The notes below the pieces were generated by a model. The model did no database searches. It saw nothing but the letters and a program-made list of their open reading frames with translations, and was not told the origin of the DNA. A stretch of 43,667 bases of DNA from Hofstenia miamia (lineage: Eukaryota; Xenacoelomorpha; Acoela; Hofsteniidae). The stretch spans positions 1,052,303 to 1,095,969 of the forward strand of contig CABFPE010000196.1 in NCBI GenBank assembly GCA_900660155.1, read 5' to 3'. Shown here piece by piece: positions 21,859 to 34,164 of the stretch. Both the position numbers and the translations under genes were made by a program. Positions within the stretch are counted from its first letter, which is position 1. Every line of letters begins with the position of its first letter.

Positions 21859-23426
21859 AGAGGACATGAGCTGGGCCGGGCCACACGTGGGTTTGTTTAC
21901 TAGCGCAATTTTAACGAGAAACGCTTACAAAATAAGTGGAGAGGAAGAAATGCTTTCAGAGAAAAATGCTCAATATTTTTGGCAGTATTATATTAGTTGA
22001 GGATGGCAGCTCTTATCTATTCCAATACGAAAAAATGTAATGATTTTCACAACTTAAAAATAAGTGATATTTTTTAGTACAAGAGTAGATATATTCATAT
22101 TTTTTGTTTAGGAAAGAAAATTTCACTTAAGTTTCATCCATGTTTATTGTTATTGAATGTCAATTTCTTTTCTGGCAGTTTTGACAATGTGATGCTTATG
22201 TTTATATATTTGTATCATTCAGTTCTTTTTGCTTGAATTTCTCTTGAACTGATGATCACCTTTAAATTACACTTCTAACATGACTTGCGCATCTTTTTAT
22301 TACCTCATGAAACAAATTATAATCCACAGATTGTTCATTAACATCACTGAATTTGGGCATATGTACCAGCAGGGGGGAGGGCATGAGTTTATAATCAAAC
22401 TTATTATCTTGATATTTTCAAGTTTATTTATCAAATTAGTTAAAAGATTTAAAACATACCCCTATGCCAATTTCCTGTACGCCAACTGACCACTATCAAT
22501 ATTCGTGATTAATATAATTTAACTTTATAATGTCATATACTTAAGGCAAAGTGAGCAAGTGATATGTTTTTATACGCAGGAGCAATTAGAAGCTAGCAAA
22601 ACCTCTGAAAGAAGAACTCATTCCCTCAGCAATCGCGACGAAATTAAATTGACGGTTGGTTGTTTGTAGTAGCACTGCAATCTGCATCGTTTTTTATTAC
22701 ATTAGGAGAACATATTGAAAGCCATAATTTTCTTTTTGCAAAATAACTTGGCATAGAAAAGTGTTAAAGTGTAGAAAACAAAATAATCGTTACAGTTAAA
22801 AAGCTTGTCTAAAATGTATAGAAATCATTAGATAAACCTGCCTCCCAAATCCGAGAGGCAACTAAATTCATATTTTCTTGTAAGATGACGACTGCATCTA
22901 AAGGTAAATAAGATATTCTTCTATTAATACAAGTATTTAAAATTCAATCTCAGTAATTTGGATAAAAATTTGATTTTGCAGTTCTCTGTGTGATTTAGTT
23001 GACTAGAATAAATAGCTGAACGTATATACTGAATTCAATGCATTATTTCAAATTGAGTTATTCAAAATGAAAATTCTACCTTTCAGTGTAGCATATTCAG
23101 CGTTGAATAGAAATAAATGCTAATGTCCCGTTAAACTAGTATTTGAAATGCGTCATTGTAGAAAATAACAGTAGTCAATCTCTGCATAATTTTACAGACA
23201 CTGCAAGGTTTATTCCCTCCATGAATATTAATTAAAATATTTCTCTTTGTATTTAACCAAATTTAATTTCGAAGAACTAGCGTCGAAGGCTGTTGCATAA
23301 TTTGCACTTTAACGTTTAGCCTTTCCATTATTCAAAAGTTTCACAGAAATGTTGTCAGGGATAGGAGGAGCAGGTTAACATGATTCACGTTGTACTGATT
23401 CATTACAAAATCTGGCTCGGACACAG
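21859..23426. other. Intergenic stretch, no gene seen
   Basis: AT-rich with a short GC-rich word near 21870-21895. A frame at 22280-22489 is open for 69 codons but has no family resemblance and no codon signal I trust. The first hAT-type element is inserted at its right end. Confidence 0.5.
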
Positions 23427-24165
23427 CAGAGTTGGAATTGATTTGGGTCGAACTGAGCCAGGCTTGGGCTGGGGTTTTGCCGGATTTTCTATAGCAATTT
23501 GGGCCCGGTCGGGCTTAGGCCTAACATTTTAATTGGTATTTGAAATACAAGAAAAAATTCCCTTGAAAACTTAAACTTTGCAAATGGCAAAAAACATTCT
23601 CTTTAAGTTTAACCAGCCCTGCAATGCTGCTGCAATACTTCTAACATCTAAATTTTGTCTGCTACAAGCAAAAGTGTTTAGGAAAATACCACTTACTTTG
23701 TGCTGATGTAAGTTGATATAAGTGGGCAGAAAATTTTAGTAACAGAAATATAAAAAGTGCTATGTCCCTAAACGATAAAAAGGACGACTACCCACTCAAT
23801 GCTATTTGATAACAAAATGCAATCATTTACAGGAAGGGCTCACCTCTGCTCCAGGCCTACGGCCCTGTACGACATGTTTACTGTATAAAGCTCAAAAATG
23901 CAATTTGAATTTGAACGAAATTGAATTAGCATTTTTTATCGACTAATGCAGATATGCATCTATGCACATGTTGATCAATATATAATGAAAATTTTCCAAT
24001 CAAATTCATAGTGTAGTGCTTATGGGCCTCTATGAGGCAAAAGACACTATCATTGGTGTAAAAGAAAAATAATTTGGGGCGGGCCGAGCTTGGGGCGAAC
24101 AGTTGGTGTTTTGAAATGGGCCGGGCTGGGCTTGGACACAAAAAATCGGCCCAATTCCAACTCTG
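23427..24165. mobile_element. Non-autonomous hAT-type DNA transposon, 739 bp
   Basis: Left end CAGAGTTGGAATTG matches the reverse complement of the right end (caattccaactctg, 24152-24165), a 14-bp perfect terminal inverted repeat. It is flanked by the same eight bases, GGACACAG, on both sides (23419-23426 and 24166-24173). An 8-bp target duplication and CAGNG-type ends are the hallmark of hAT elements. Near both ends lie GC-rich repeats built from ggcttgggctgggg / gggccgggctgggc, in opposite orientation, as is usual for transposase-binding subterminal motifs. It has no transposase gene. Confidence 0.9.
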
Positions 24166-24252
24166 GGACACAGCATGCAGTGACTAACACTCCCCAACAC
24201 TGAAATTTTTAATAAAATAAAAATATGCCTATATTAAGATAATTCATTCATC

Positions 24253-25308
24253 ATGTCCAGGATGCTTAAAACTTACGGCGTTCTAAAACCAGATACCCGA
24301 AGTTCAGCGTACAGGCATCGCGAAGAAAAATGTGTTCCGTATTTTTCTTTCAATGAAACCTGGAAAATGGTTTATTACTCTGACATAAACGGTTTGTTTC
24401 AGGCACTTGGAATAAACTCAGATATAAGGACCGATTGGTGGCTATTTCTTGATGGCTCAAAGTCTAGCATGAAAGGAGTCTTACTTCATACAGCCAATCA
24501 GTTTCCTGAAGTTGAAGTGGCCTATTCTAGAGACAGCAAAGAAAGCTATGAAGTTATCAAAATCTATTTTGCAACTGATTCGTTACGAGAGATATCAATA
24601 GAATGTTGGAAAAGATTTAAAAATTATTGCCTTTATTGACTGGGCTCCAACTAGGCTATGTATAAAATGGGTGCTTTTTGTGTCTATGAGATAGCCGGTC
24701 TTGATCCTAACACTATGTTCGATCAGATTGGCCTTAAAGGAACGCATTTTGTCATTGTTGAAAAAATATTAAGCAAACGCCATTGGTCCAAAAAGAACGT
24801 ATATTGCTTCCACTTCTGCATCTCTTACTTGGAATTGTGAAAAACTTCATCAAAGCTTTGAAAGACAATAATGAAGCTAAAAAAGTATTGCACGAACTCT
24901 TTCTACGATTGTCAAGTGCAAAACTAAGTGAAGGAATTTTCGTTGGACCCGATATTGTCAAGCTAATGAAGAATGAGAGGTTTAAATCTGTTCTTAGTCA
25001 GAGTGAGTTGCGAGCATAAGTCGTCATTATCAAACGTAAAGCAAAATTTTCTTGGCAGCTATTGATCGAATGACTTTCAGAATTACATCACAGAAATTTT
25101 GTCTGCTTTTCACGTTCTTGGAGTTAATATGTCGCTGAAAATTCATTTTCTGTACAGTCATATTTCTTTTTTCTCAGACGATCTTAGGAAAATTAGCGAT
25201 CAATATGGAGAACGCCTCCACCAGGTCATCTCTGTTATCGAAAGCAGATACAGTGGTAAAGCAGATGAACGAATGCTTGCTGATTTTTGTTGGCTCTTGA
25301 AAATTTGA
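24253..25308 (+). pseudogene. Decayed copy of a multi-copy uncharacterised animal protein family
   Basis: Several frames in order resemble one protein that I recall as a very abundant uncharacterised family in arthropod and cnidarian gene sets, possibly transposon-linked. Blocks seen: WWLFLDGSKSSMKGVLLH (about 24437-24490), YEVIKIYF (24548-24571), TGLQLGY and CFLCL in shifted frames (24638-24700), LGIVKNFIKAL (24830-24862), SEGIFVGPDIVKLM (24928-24969), and NMSLKIHFLYSHISFF (25127-25174) with YGERLHQVIS after it. The known pattern 'D-S-K-x-S-L-K-A-V-L-L-H' and 'G-E-R-x-H-Q' makes the family link fairly safe. Stops at 24637, 24838 and 25017 and several frameshifts break it. The function of the family is not known to me. 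Confidence 0.6.
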
Positions 25309-28300
25309 AATCTATGTTAACTGGTGACGTTAGTTTGCAACGCCTTTTCTCATGTTTCATTTATACATGTTGTTTGTGCATAAAATCTAGTCTATATTTT
25401 TCTCTTTTAAAGATTTTTTAAATTAAATAGTCAATGTTTGTGTGCAAATTGGTGGTAAAGTATCAAGTAAAATTTGTGGTTCGATTTTATGAATAATTTA
25501 CCTGGCTATTTAATTCTGATTTGGCTAAACACACAAAATAACACTAGAAAAAATAAAAATATAAAATTATTCAAAATGTAGACGTCTAGGAGGCAAATAA
25601 GTATCATTCTTGTAATTAGCGAAAAAAATTGATCTAAGCAGAAAGTGTTTCGTTCTAGTAAAAATTTCAAACTTCAATTTTGTCAGGCAGTGTAATGCTA
25701 AAAGATGGGTCGTCAAGAATAATATATGGCATGCACGTACTTATAATCTCTTTAATCAATTCCTTGCTTTACACTAGAATTGCAACCTGCATGACAAAAA
25801 TTAATATTTGAGTCATAGACCGAACAGTCTCATATTATAAAAAAATGTGCCGCGTTCCGATTTTAACAAAAATAGCCTAGTCGAAATTTCTTGAAAAACT
25901 TTAAAGAAAATTCAATTTTCAGCAAATTAATTATAGAAATTGAATTAAATTCCAGAATCATTAAAGAAGTTTCGCTAACATAATGTTAGGCCGTTGTTTT
26001 GGTCTATTTTATATCGTCTAATATTAGGCATGATAAATTACAGACAATGTGTGGGTACGGGTACTACCCGCTGGTACGGGTGTGTGCGTATAACTTTTAT
26101 CTGGTAAGGGTACGCTCTTTATTCCACATAATGTGTAATTTTAACATTAAGCAACCCAGGAATTTTTACAATTTGTGATGGTCTCTTTATTTTTTTAGAA
26201 ACTCATATTTTACTTAAAAATATATCTAAAATATGAAAACAGCACTGGATAGAGAATCGAATCTTTTTCTTTCTTTTCCATTCTTAAATCAAGCCCAATC
26301 ACTTAGGGAATCTAATTTACAGAAAAAAAATGGTTGTAGCTAGTTGTTGGTTTTAGGCCGCTTATTTTAGTTACACTATATATGGGAAGAAATTGAATTG
26401 TTTTCAAAAAAAATCGGATCTTTCAGTAAAAAAAGTTAATATTTTTATGTATTTCAAACACAGGAATAATTTTTATCATAAATTTCTACCATAGCAAATA
26501 AGCCTACTCAATAACCGAGTACTTCCAAATTTTTTCATAAGTTTGGAGAAAATTGGCGGAAATGCGGATAAAACCCACTGTGTCTTTATGGATGCAATGG
26601 GCAGTTTGAAGATTAAATAGGATTTTTTTCAAAAATATAAATAATAAATAAAATGTTAGAAATGTGAGTTGTGCTAAAAATTTTGCCTAAAATTGATAAT
26701 TGCTTAATAGGAGCAAAGGAAATTATTTTCTCGTGCAAAGGCGGGTAAAAAGTTTCTGGTATAATTGGGTACGGGCAAGAAAGTATTTTTTCGGCATGAA
26801 AAATGCACTAACCGTACATAATTAATAGTTACTACTGCGCACTGCGCGCCGAGCATTCATTACATACAGCTATAGCAATGGAATTGTAAGACATTCAAGA
26901 ATTAAAGTCTACTGGAAAGTTTTCTATATTAAAATTCAAAATAAAGCCAAAGAAAATCATTTTGAAATGCTTACTTGAGGAAAACACTGCAAAATTTTAT
27001 GCCTTCTACAGAAATATGATGCACAATTTAAAAAAGAAACATTATCCAATCTGTACAAGCCCAGCTATGCAATTGACAATGTCAAAGGTCAACTGTAGCA
27101 AGTTAGTGATTTTTAAATAACTATTAGAATATCATTTACATTAAACTTACACCAAAATGTTCAAAATTGATGTTGACTAAATTCTAAACAACAAAAAAGT
27201 AATTTTTCTGTTTCTCTGCGTTTGTGCATTTATTACAAAATATGAAAACAAGCGTTAATGTTACGCTCTTCTTATTGCCTTATGTATGGAGCTGAAACCT
27301 CAAATGCAAAATGACAATAAAAACGCAATTCCAAAGCGAATTAATAATATCAACTCAAATAAGAATTATAAACTTAATTAAAAAAAAGACTTAAAATTTG
27401 ATAGTTTGTAAGGTTATCTGAGGAGAGAGAGGTCAAAAGAGTCAGGGGATCAGTATAAAATGACAAAAAACAATCTGAAAAAACCAAAAGACAAAAATTA
27501 TTATTAAAAAACAAGGTTTACCAGTTAATGTATGTTCAATTTTTTAGATTTTAGGACATTTGGGTTTACTCTATTGTACATTATAGCATAAGAACAATGT
27601 TGAAGAATAGATAACAATGACTAGAGCAGGATACTTGTTATTCCAATCTTCATCTTCTTGCTCTACACTGACATTAGTAACTGAAATTAGAGCAATGATA
27701 AGGGCAAACACAAAATCCGAATGTTTTGCATCATTCACAAGCTGATCTACATGTATTCATCAACATGCATTATGATATTCAATGTCAAATTCATTTATAT
27801 TTTTTGATAAGGCATATAATTCAGCGTAGATGCGCATACGCACCCCAACAATGCTTAACTATGAATTTATTGTTGCACATATATACGTTGAATTTATCAA
27901 AATCATGTTTCACCCCAAAAATAGATATTTGTAAAAGAAAATCATGTCTTCACCATTTATTTGGGTTAAGTAAAAAAAATTGATCTCTTTAAGACATACA
28001 TTGATCGTTAAAACGCGATTTAAAACGAGGTTAAAACTTTGGTTATAATAATAATTGAAGTTGTTTTGAACTTAGAGAAATTGCATATTGATATACAGCG
28101 TTAAAAATTTTTATATCATTTAATTAAAAAATAACTACATCAAAATCATATGAGACCAACATTCATCTATTAACAAATTTTGACCTTATTTACACAACTT
28201 TCATGTCAGCATATTTTAATAAAATTCCTGCTTATTTACAGACTGTATCTATGTTTGAAATTGGTAACTATCGTTAAAAGTAATTTAAGTTGTCTGCTTT

Positions 28301-29870
28301 TATACATTTTATGGCTGAATTTTTTATTTGAATTAAATTGCAGTATAAAGAATACTCTTAATGTTAATTTATATTTAATATAAATTGTGTTTAGAGCTAA
28401 TTCGTAAAAGACGTGGAGGATGAAATTCATACATATAGTAAAGCACTGGTATTTTCAATTCAGAATAAGTTTATAATTCGCATTTTTTATGTTTATTTTT
28501 ACAAATTTTGTAATGATTTTGTTAATTTAATTTTATAATAGAGTATTTTGTGAATTTTAACATTTAATGTTTCTTAATTATAATTGTAAAATCGTTGATG
28601 TTTATTTTAACAATATATGAAATCTTTCCATTTTCTTTAAAAATATTTATAATGTTTAAAGTTTCTTTAATAAATTTTAAAATCTTTAAACTCTAAGAAT
28701 CTTTATAAATTTTTTAAAGACTTCCAAAAATTTTCCATTAAGGTATCCCGCCATGCGTGATATTTTTTATCTAACATTTTAACGAAAATATACTGAAAAC
28801 AAATTTAGCGACCAAATACACATGCAGTGCACAGCACTGAAAATGGAATTAACTACAATAATATTTTATACATGTTCAGAGTTGCTCAACAGACAGCCAG
28901 CTTTTGAAAAGCCTCTCTAATTCTTTGGAATTGTACTGGATATAACAAATAACTTCTCAGCAACTTTTGCCAAACACGGAAATGCTGCTGATGAACGTTA
29001 TAGAAATCAAATGAATTATCTGTACAATTTAGGTTGTTTTTGCTTTTACAAAGCTGACAAGTCTATGTGATGGTGCTATGGCTAAAAAAATTAGATAATT
29101 TAAGGTCAAGCATGGCCTGTTTGGGATTTCAGACCGTTGAGTAATTTATGCCCTAGATAGACTCAATATTTTACTACTAATTTCAAGCAGATAAAAATGT
29201 TCTATAAAGAAGCATTGTTGTATGCACCTAAAATACCTAGATCTCCCTCTGAATGTGAAGTAATTCTTATACTAGAATTTGACTTGTGTTGAATAGTGAG
29301 TATTATATAACATATTTACTTGCACATGAGCAATACCATTCTACAAATAGTCAGACTAACTGTGAATAAATTTTATAAGATTGATGGTCAAAATATCCAA
29401 ACACACAATTGCATTGCAGAATTATTGGCTTTTAAATATTCTGTGTTAACTAACCTGCACAGTTCGTGCCCACATCATAGAAGGTTTCCCTATGTAAGAA
29501 CCCCCTTGTTAAAATTTTAGCACTGCTGTGCCATGTAAAAACAACGTTTCATACTCCTAAAATGCTTATCAGACATTGTTGCAGCCGAACTAACCATCAA
29601 TTGCTCTTCACATAGAATCTGTGGCACACCAATCATTGTGATATCCAACTCAAAGTTAAGATGTATTATGTTGAATGCCTTTATTCAGTTTCAGTAATTT
29701 GAGACATGGTTTTAATATGTTCTGAGTTAAATATTTCATTTTTTATATTCTTATTCACAGGAAATTTCCATAATAGAGTATTTTCCATATCATTTCAACA
29801 CTAAAATTCCATCCAATTTCTGTAATAAGATGGATATCTTTTTCTAGTTTGATATAATGAGCTTTGGATT
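25309..29870. other. Long intergenic stretch with repeat patches
   Basis: No gene can be supported. Two patches rich in gggtacggg-type words (26052-26115 and 26765-26780) may be the ends of a degraded hAT-type element, but I could not find matching terminal inverted repeats. One copy of a dispersed repeat lies at about 26525-26605. Low-complexity AT runs fill 28450-28740. A frame at 29320-29520 is open for 66 codons with no recognisable family. Confidence 0.45.
26525..26605 (+). repeat. Dispersed repeat, copy 2
   Basis: Reads cataagtttggagaaaattg, then gaaatgcggataaaac, then gggcagttt. Same order of words as 20615-20695 and 40135-40215. Confidence 0.5.
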
Positions 29871-30155
29871 TCATGGTGTTCGGACCACTGCAGCTTCAGT
29901 TTCATGATCAAGCATTCTCTTAAGTTGTAGATGTAGAGGTATGGCAGTGTCTACATCTAACAAATTACGCTTTCTAGTGTCATCTATTTCTACCAGATCT
30001 CTACCAATGCGATCATAATCTAGTAAGACATGTTCAATACCATCATTAATAGCAATAACGATTTCTCAACCTTCATCCGCATTCATAAATTCCATGCCAT
30101 CATTTTGCCGGTAGTCAACTTGTACCAAACCATGAATTTTCTCAATTATATTTCA
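29871..30155 (-). pseudogene. Unknown coding remnant on the minus strand
   Basis: About 95 codons in one minus-strand frame, broken only by one TGA (30068-30066), in a region where random frames rarely stay open. The translation is rich in charged and aliphatic residues and reads like a real soluble protein. It includes IHGLVQVDYRQNDG before the stop and GIEHVLLDYDRIGRDLVE and LLDVDTAIPLHLQLKRML after it. It could be an exon of a gene or a decayed transposon piece; I do not recognise the family. There is no start codon or splice site I would defend. Confidence 0.4.
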
Positions 30156-30617
30156 AAATTCACACTAAGTTTATCATGACAATGAACAATTTTAGTACAT
30201 ATGTAAAAATATTATAGAATAATTATATAAACTTCTAAATTTCAGAAGTATAACTGACTATATTTCAGGTCTTTCTCAAGTGATGTGTACTGTGGAAAGT
30301 CGTGGGTTGATTTGGCGGCCGACATGATTTTCAAAAAATTTTTGGAGAAGTTTACTATTCATATTTTTTAAAGGTGTAACATGAACGATGCTTAAAATAG
30401 TAGTGACAAAAATCAATTGAAAACAAGTTGCCTAGCGATTTATTTTCATGGCAAACATCTTCACGATAAATATATGAAATGAAATCCAACAAGCTTTTGC
30501 ACAAATTTTTTCGATGCAAAAAATCATATAAGTCGTTTACCAGTAAGTAAAATTTCAAAATTTACTACTAACTACTGCATACTCTTATTATTTTTCGTTT
30601 CGTCATAACTTTTATAC
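30156..30617. other. Intergenic stretch, no gene seen
   Basis: AT-rich, with only random short frames on either strand. It ends at the target duplication (ttttatac, 30610-30617) of the second hAT-type element. Confidence 0.5.
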
Positions 30618-31355
30618 CAGTGATGGAAGTGGGGCAAATTTTTTGAACTGCCCCGAACCGCGATACGGGGTTTGTGCCCTGCCCCATTTCCACGTGTTGA
30701 GATCTGCCCCGTATTGCCAAAGCTTTATGTTCTACAGCCCCAAATTGCCCCAATAAAAAAATTCTTGCTCCACAAACTACTTGCGATATTTTATTGCTCC
30801 ATATTTGTTCGATGACAATTTTCATAGCACTGCACCACACCACCACTGCAAATATTCGGAATTCTTACTGCCTAGAAAATACAGAATCATTTTTTAAATG
30901 CCATCTCTAGTATTACTTCCAATAGGAAGCTAATAACAATATATATATATATGTATATATATATTAAAATTATGATTAATAGCCAAATACCAAATGTTAA
31001 ATCGATACAGCTAAAATTTGTTGCAATATATTTATGTAAGGATAATTGCAAAGCCTATTAATGAAAAATCAGATCAAAAAGATCTTGTTTGTACTATTTA
31101 ATGGATCCAATTTCACTAAGAGTTGGAATACAAGGTAATTGATTTTTCAAAATTTCCAAGTCAATCAAAATTGTATCAAGTAGAGAACTGTGATGTAAAA
31201 AATTACTTTTTTACAATTTCTAAAATTGGCAGTTCTTTGGTTCAGTTTTTCACAATTCAAAAGTGTTTTTACCCCACTTTTGCCCGGTGGGTACCTACTT
31301 AGGGAAATTTTGCCCCATACCTGCACCGATTTGCTCCGCCCCACTTCCATCTCTG
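30618..31355. mobile_element. Non-autonomous hAT-type DNA transposon, 738 bp
   Basis: Left end CAGTGATGGAAGTGGGGC pairs with the right end (gccccacttccatctctg, 31338-31355), 17 of 18 positions. The flanking eight bases are ttttatac (30610-30617) and ttccatac (31356-31363), six of eight the same, so an older insertion than the element at 23427. Near the ends are repeated words gccccgtattg, gccccaaattgccccaa and ttttgccccatac in both orientations, like subterminal transposase-binding motifs. It contains a short AT microsatellite at 30941-30964 and no transposase. Confidence 0.85.
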
Positions 31356-31363
31356 TTCCATAC

Positions 31364-32676
31364 CTATAAATATCCTTCTCTGGACGACGCTATCACCTCA
31401 TTTAACGCATGGCATCTAAATGTAACTTGGGCTGACCACTTACGAAATAACAACAGCTGTATACAGCCCTATCATCTAATGGCGTAGCCAAGGGTAGGTA
31501 GTGCCTACCCAAATTTCGGAGTTTGCATTCTCAGAACAGTTTTTTGCCTACCGGAATAAATGTCTTGTGTTCAATTCTGCATAACTACATGTATCTCAAA
31601 TGTAATAGTAGTTGTTTCGTCTGTCAGCATTTCAGATCATATGCATGGCGCACGTGGTAACTTTGCAACTGCTCATTTTTCAGAAAAGGATTATCAATAT
31701 TACACAGTTTGATGGATTTTTGTATAAGTACCTGCCATAAGTATCAATCTAATTTGATTTTCAGATTTGTATCCCGGGATTCTAAGCACCAGAGATCTCG
31801 AAATTTCCTTATTGTTTCACTTCCAATTCTTCTGCTAGCACAGGGACACACAATCGCTTTTTAATGAAATCAAACCTATTTAAATTCATAATTTTTTGTG
31901 AACTAAAAAAATTATAGCATTTTGTACGTTTAATTATTTTTACTGAAGTGATTATTTCCGTTGAGTTAAACGTTTTTCTAGTGTCTTTATCTATATTAAA
32001 TACTTTTAAGGAATAAAGTATCTTAACTATTTATGCAAGTATGTGTACATTACATAATGATAGAAAAACCACCTTCTTCATCAAGTACATTTACTGAAAA
32101 AATATAACACATTGACATATATATAAAAGCATAAGAGGAATGTTATCACTTATGATGCTAGGAAAAGTAAATTAAATATAAAGTATTCAAACAGTTTAAA
32201 TACCAACGAATACTCCAATCTAAATGATTCTCCCGTCGAAGAACCAAGCCAATACTAGCTTTTAATAACCTTTCTGAAATGTAACAATAAATTTGAATGC
32301 AGCTTTAAAACAGCATGAACATCCAATGTATATTTACATTGAGGGACGCTCATGGATAGTGATGTATAATTAATCCCGAAACTGAAAAAATTGTTTTGGG
32401 ATTACGAATCCGCTTTGGCTTCTTGACAATAATGATACATATAATAATACAATAAGGTCTGCTGATACTGATTCTATGACGCCAAGCTCGCCCAGCATCG
32501 AGGAATACGATATCATTACTAATGTTGCTACTCATTTTGATATATGTCTGTTGAAAGACAAATGCAACATATTTCGTGAGTCCATGAAAAGCAATTACAA
32601 AAATTTTGCTAAGGTCTTGTCACACATAGAACAAGAAGTCTTTGAAAATCTACAGCCTTGTGCATCACAGTTCGCC
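31364..32676. other. Intergenic stretch with one interspersed-repeat head
   Basis: Includes the ggcgtagcc-type repeat head listed separately. A 70-codon frame at 32476-32688 has no family resemblance. Nothing else is recognisable. Confidence 0.45.
31481..31540 (+). repeat. ggcgtagcc-type interspersed repeat head, copy 1
   Basis: ggcgtagccaagggtaggta followed by gtgcctacccaaatttcgg. The inner words ggtagg and cctacc are complementary and can form a small hairpin. Two related heads lie at 33882 and 41939. I recall ggggcgtagcca-starting repeats as common in invertebrate genomes; the element type is not settled here. Confidence 0.45.
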
Positions 32677-32886
32677 CTAATTAAATAATTCTAATTTTAA
32701 ACGACCATATAGCCCAGATTTCTTTAAAATTCGGTGAATTGTGGATTCATGCACAAAATATCCATCTATCCAATCAACTTTCGAATGCTTCGACGTAAAT
32801 CGCGCGCAAACTCTGGAAAGACGGGCTAAATTTGCTTGGGAAAGGAGCTTTGGTTTTGCCAGTGTCCCAATTTGACCGGTTCTTTT
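32677..32886 (-). pseudogene. Tc1/mariner-type transposase DNA-binding fragment
   Basis: An open minus-strand frame of 69 codons. It reads KRTGQIGTLAKPKLLSQANL near its start, matching the GRPxKLS linker between the two helix-turn-helix motifs of Tc1-like transposases. It continues to VHESTIHRILKKSGLYGR (about 32754-32701), matching the second helix-turn-helix (VSxxTVxRxLxxxGLxGR). The DDE catalytic part is absent downstream (below 32677), and the frame ends in TAG. The family call rests on these two blocks only. Confidence 0.55.
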
Positions 32887-33881
32887 ATAATGTAAAAGAA
32901 TTGAAGGTACTATTTGCTTTGATAATTGAAGAAATCCGCAATTTTGTTGTGGAATTTTTTCAAGGAATTTTGAAACTATAATTTTTCGTATTTAGAAGTA
33001 AGTGTTGGGCTTAGACCTAAATGCTAACAGGTACATTCTGCAATTTGGCATTACACTATCAAAGTATCAGTAACAAAGAAGTATAAATGTGAAAACATTA
33101 GTCCGAACTATTATGCACAAGGCTGTTAATGGTCTTTACTATATTTATGCAACGACTCCATAAACATCCCTAGAAGTTGAGTGCTTGTTTCCTGCGTTAA
33201 AACTGATTCTGTCGGATAGAACACAATTTTTCACTTATTTCTTACGAAAAAATCACGAATCGGTTGTCTTCCATGGAATTTGCCTCAAAAACACAAATGT
33301 TGCTTTACATTGTCCTTTAATTGGTCAAGTTGCAAAAAAAAACTGAAAAAATATTGTAACATGTACAGTTAAGTAAGACATTTGCTTGTCTTGCCCAACG
33401 AAGAGCTCTGGCTACATCGCTGTCTGAATATACATGTAGATACGGAAAATCTGAAACTTGATAAATTTGGGATTTTCCTTTCTTAAAAAGTTATTTTTAT
33501 GTACTTCAGAGGCAGAAGTAACTTTTATCCAAATGTTTATCACAATTACCGAAAGATGAGACAATGTGACATGATTTCCAAATTTCTTGCAAGAGTTGGG
33601 AAAAATAGTTTGAAAATTTTGACAACATGATTTGAATCTTTGATTATGTTAAATCTAAAAATGCAAAACACTAGTACTAGCACGGCCAGGGCATGAATTT
33701 CTTCATAGAGAAAATATACACGCACCGCTTAAAGCACGTCTCTAACAATGTTTAGGGTCGTTACTTGCATGGCTCAAAAACATATCAGGAATTGCAAAAT
33801 TCATATAGCAACAAAACTAAGTAAGCTCCGGTTAATTATACAAATAAAAAAGATCAAAATCGAAATTCAAGAGTTAATAAC
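32887..33881. other. Intergenic stretch, no gene seen
   Basis: AT-rich sequence with no supported coding frame, RNA gene or transposon end. It leads up to the repeat head just before the LINE. Confidence 0.5.
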
Positions 33882-34144
33882 AGGGCCGTGGCTAGGGAGG
33901 ACCAGAGGGCCATGGCCCTCTCTGTTAGGCCACTGGGTTCCCCTTCCTCTTGCCATCCTGAATACAAAACTCCATAGTATTAATTCTATTATGCTGTAAT
34001 TAAGTTTGGGTTGATATATTTTAGTTGAAATATGTAAAATACTAATGCCATTCTATTTAAAAATTCAATGAAAAAGGGAAACTATTTCATATGAGTAAAA
34101 CTGATTAATTTATTGAACTTTGCGGGGCCATGCCCCCCTAAATT
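33882..34144 (+). repeat. ggcgtagcc-type interspersed repeat, copy 2
   Basis: Starts agggccgtggctagggagga followed by agggccatggccctctctg, and ends near a second GC-rich word tgcggggccatgcccccct (34121-34139). The same plan is seen at 31481 and 41939. The LINE begins directly after it, so the LINE may have inserted into or next to this repeat, or this may be the LINE's own 5' region. Confidence 0.45.
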
Positions 34145-34164
34145 AAATTAGGTGGGAACCTAAC

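Noticed and set aside
22884..22999. ATG-started mini exon followed by a gtaaat donor, with a ttttgcag acceptor 80 bases later
   Set aside because: Joining them gives a stop after about eleven codons. Donor and acceptor words of this kind are common by chance in AT-rich DNA.
30941..30964. AT microsatellite (tatatatatgtatatata)
   Set aside because: Ordinary low-complexity sequence inside the hAT-type element. Mentioned there only.
32476..32688. 70-codon open frame on the plus strand
   Set aside because: It overlaps the end of the minus-strand Tc1-like remnant by a few bases and has no family resemblance. Treated as chance.
33748..33999. 83-codon open frame including the GC-rich repeat head
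   Set aside because: The frame runs through a repeat and shows no domain. Explained by the repeat's composition.
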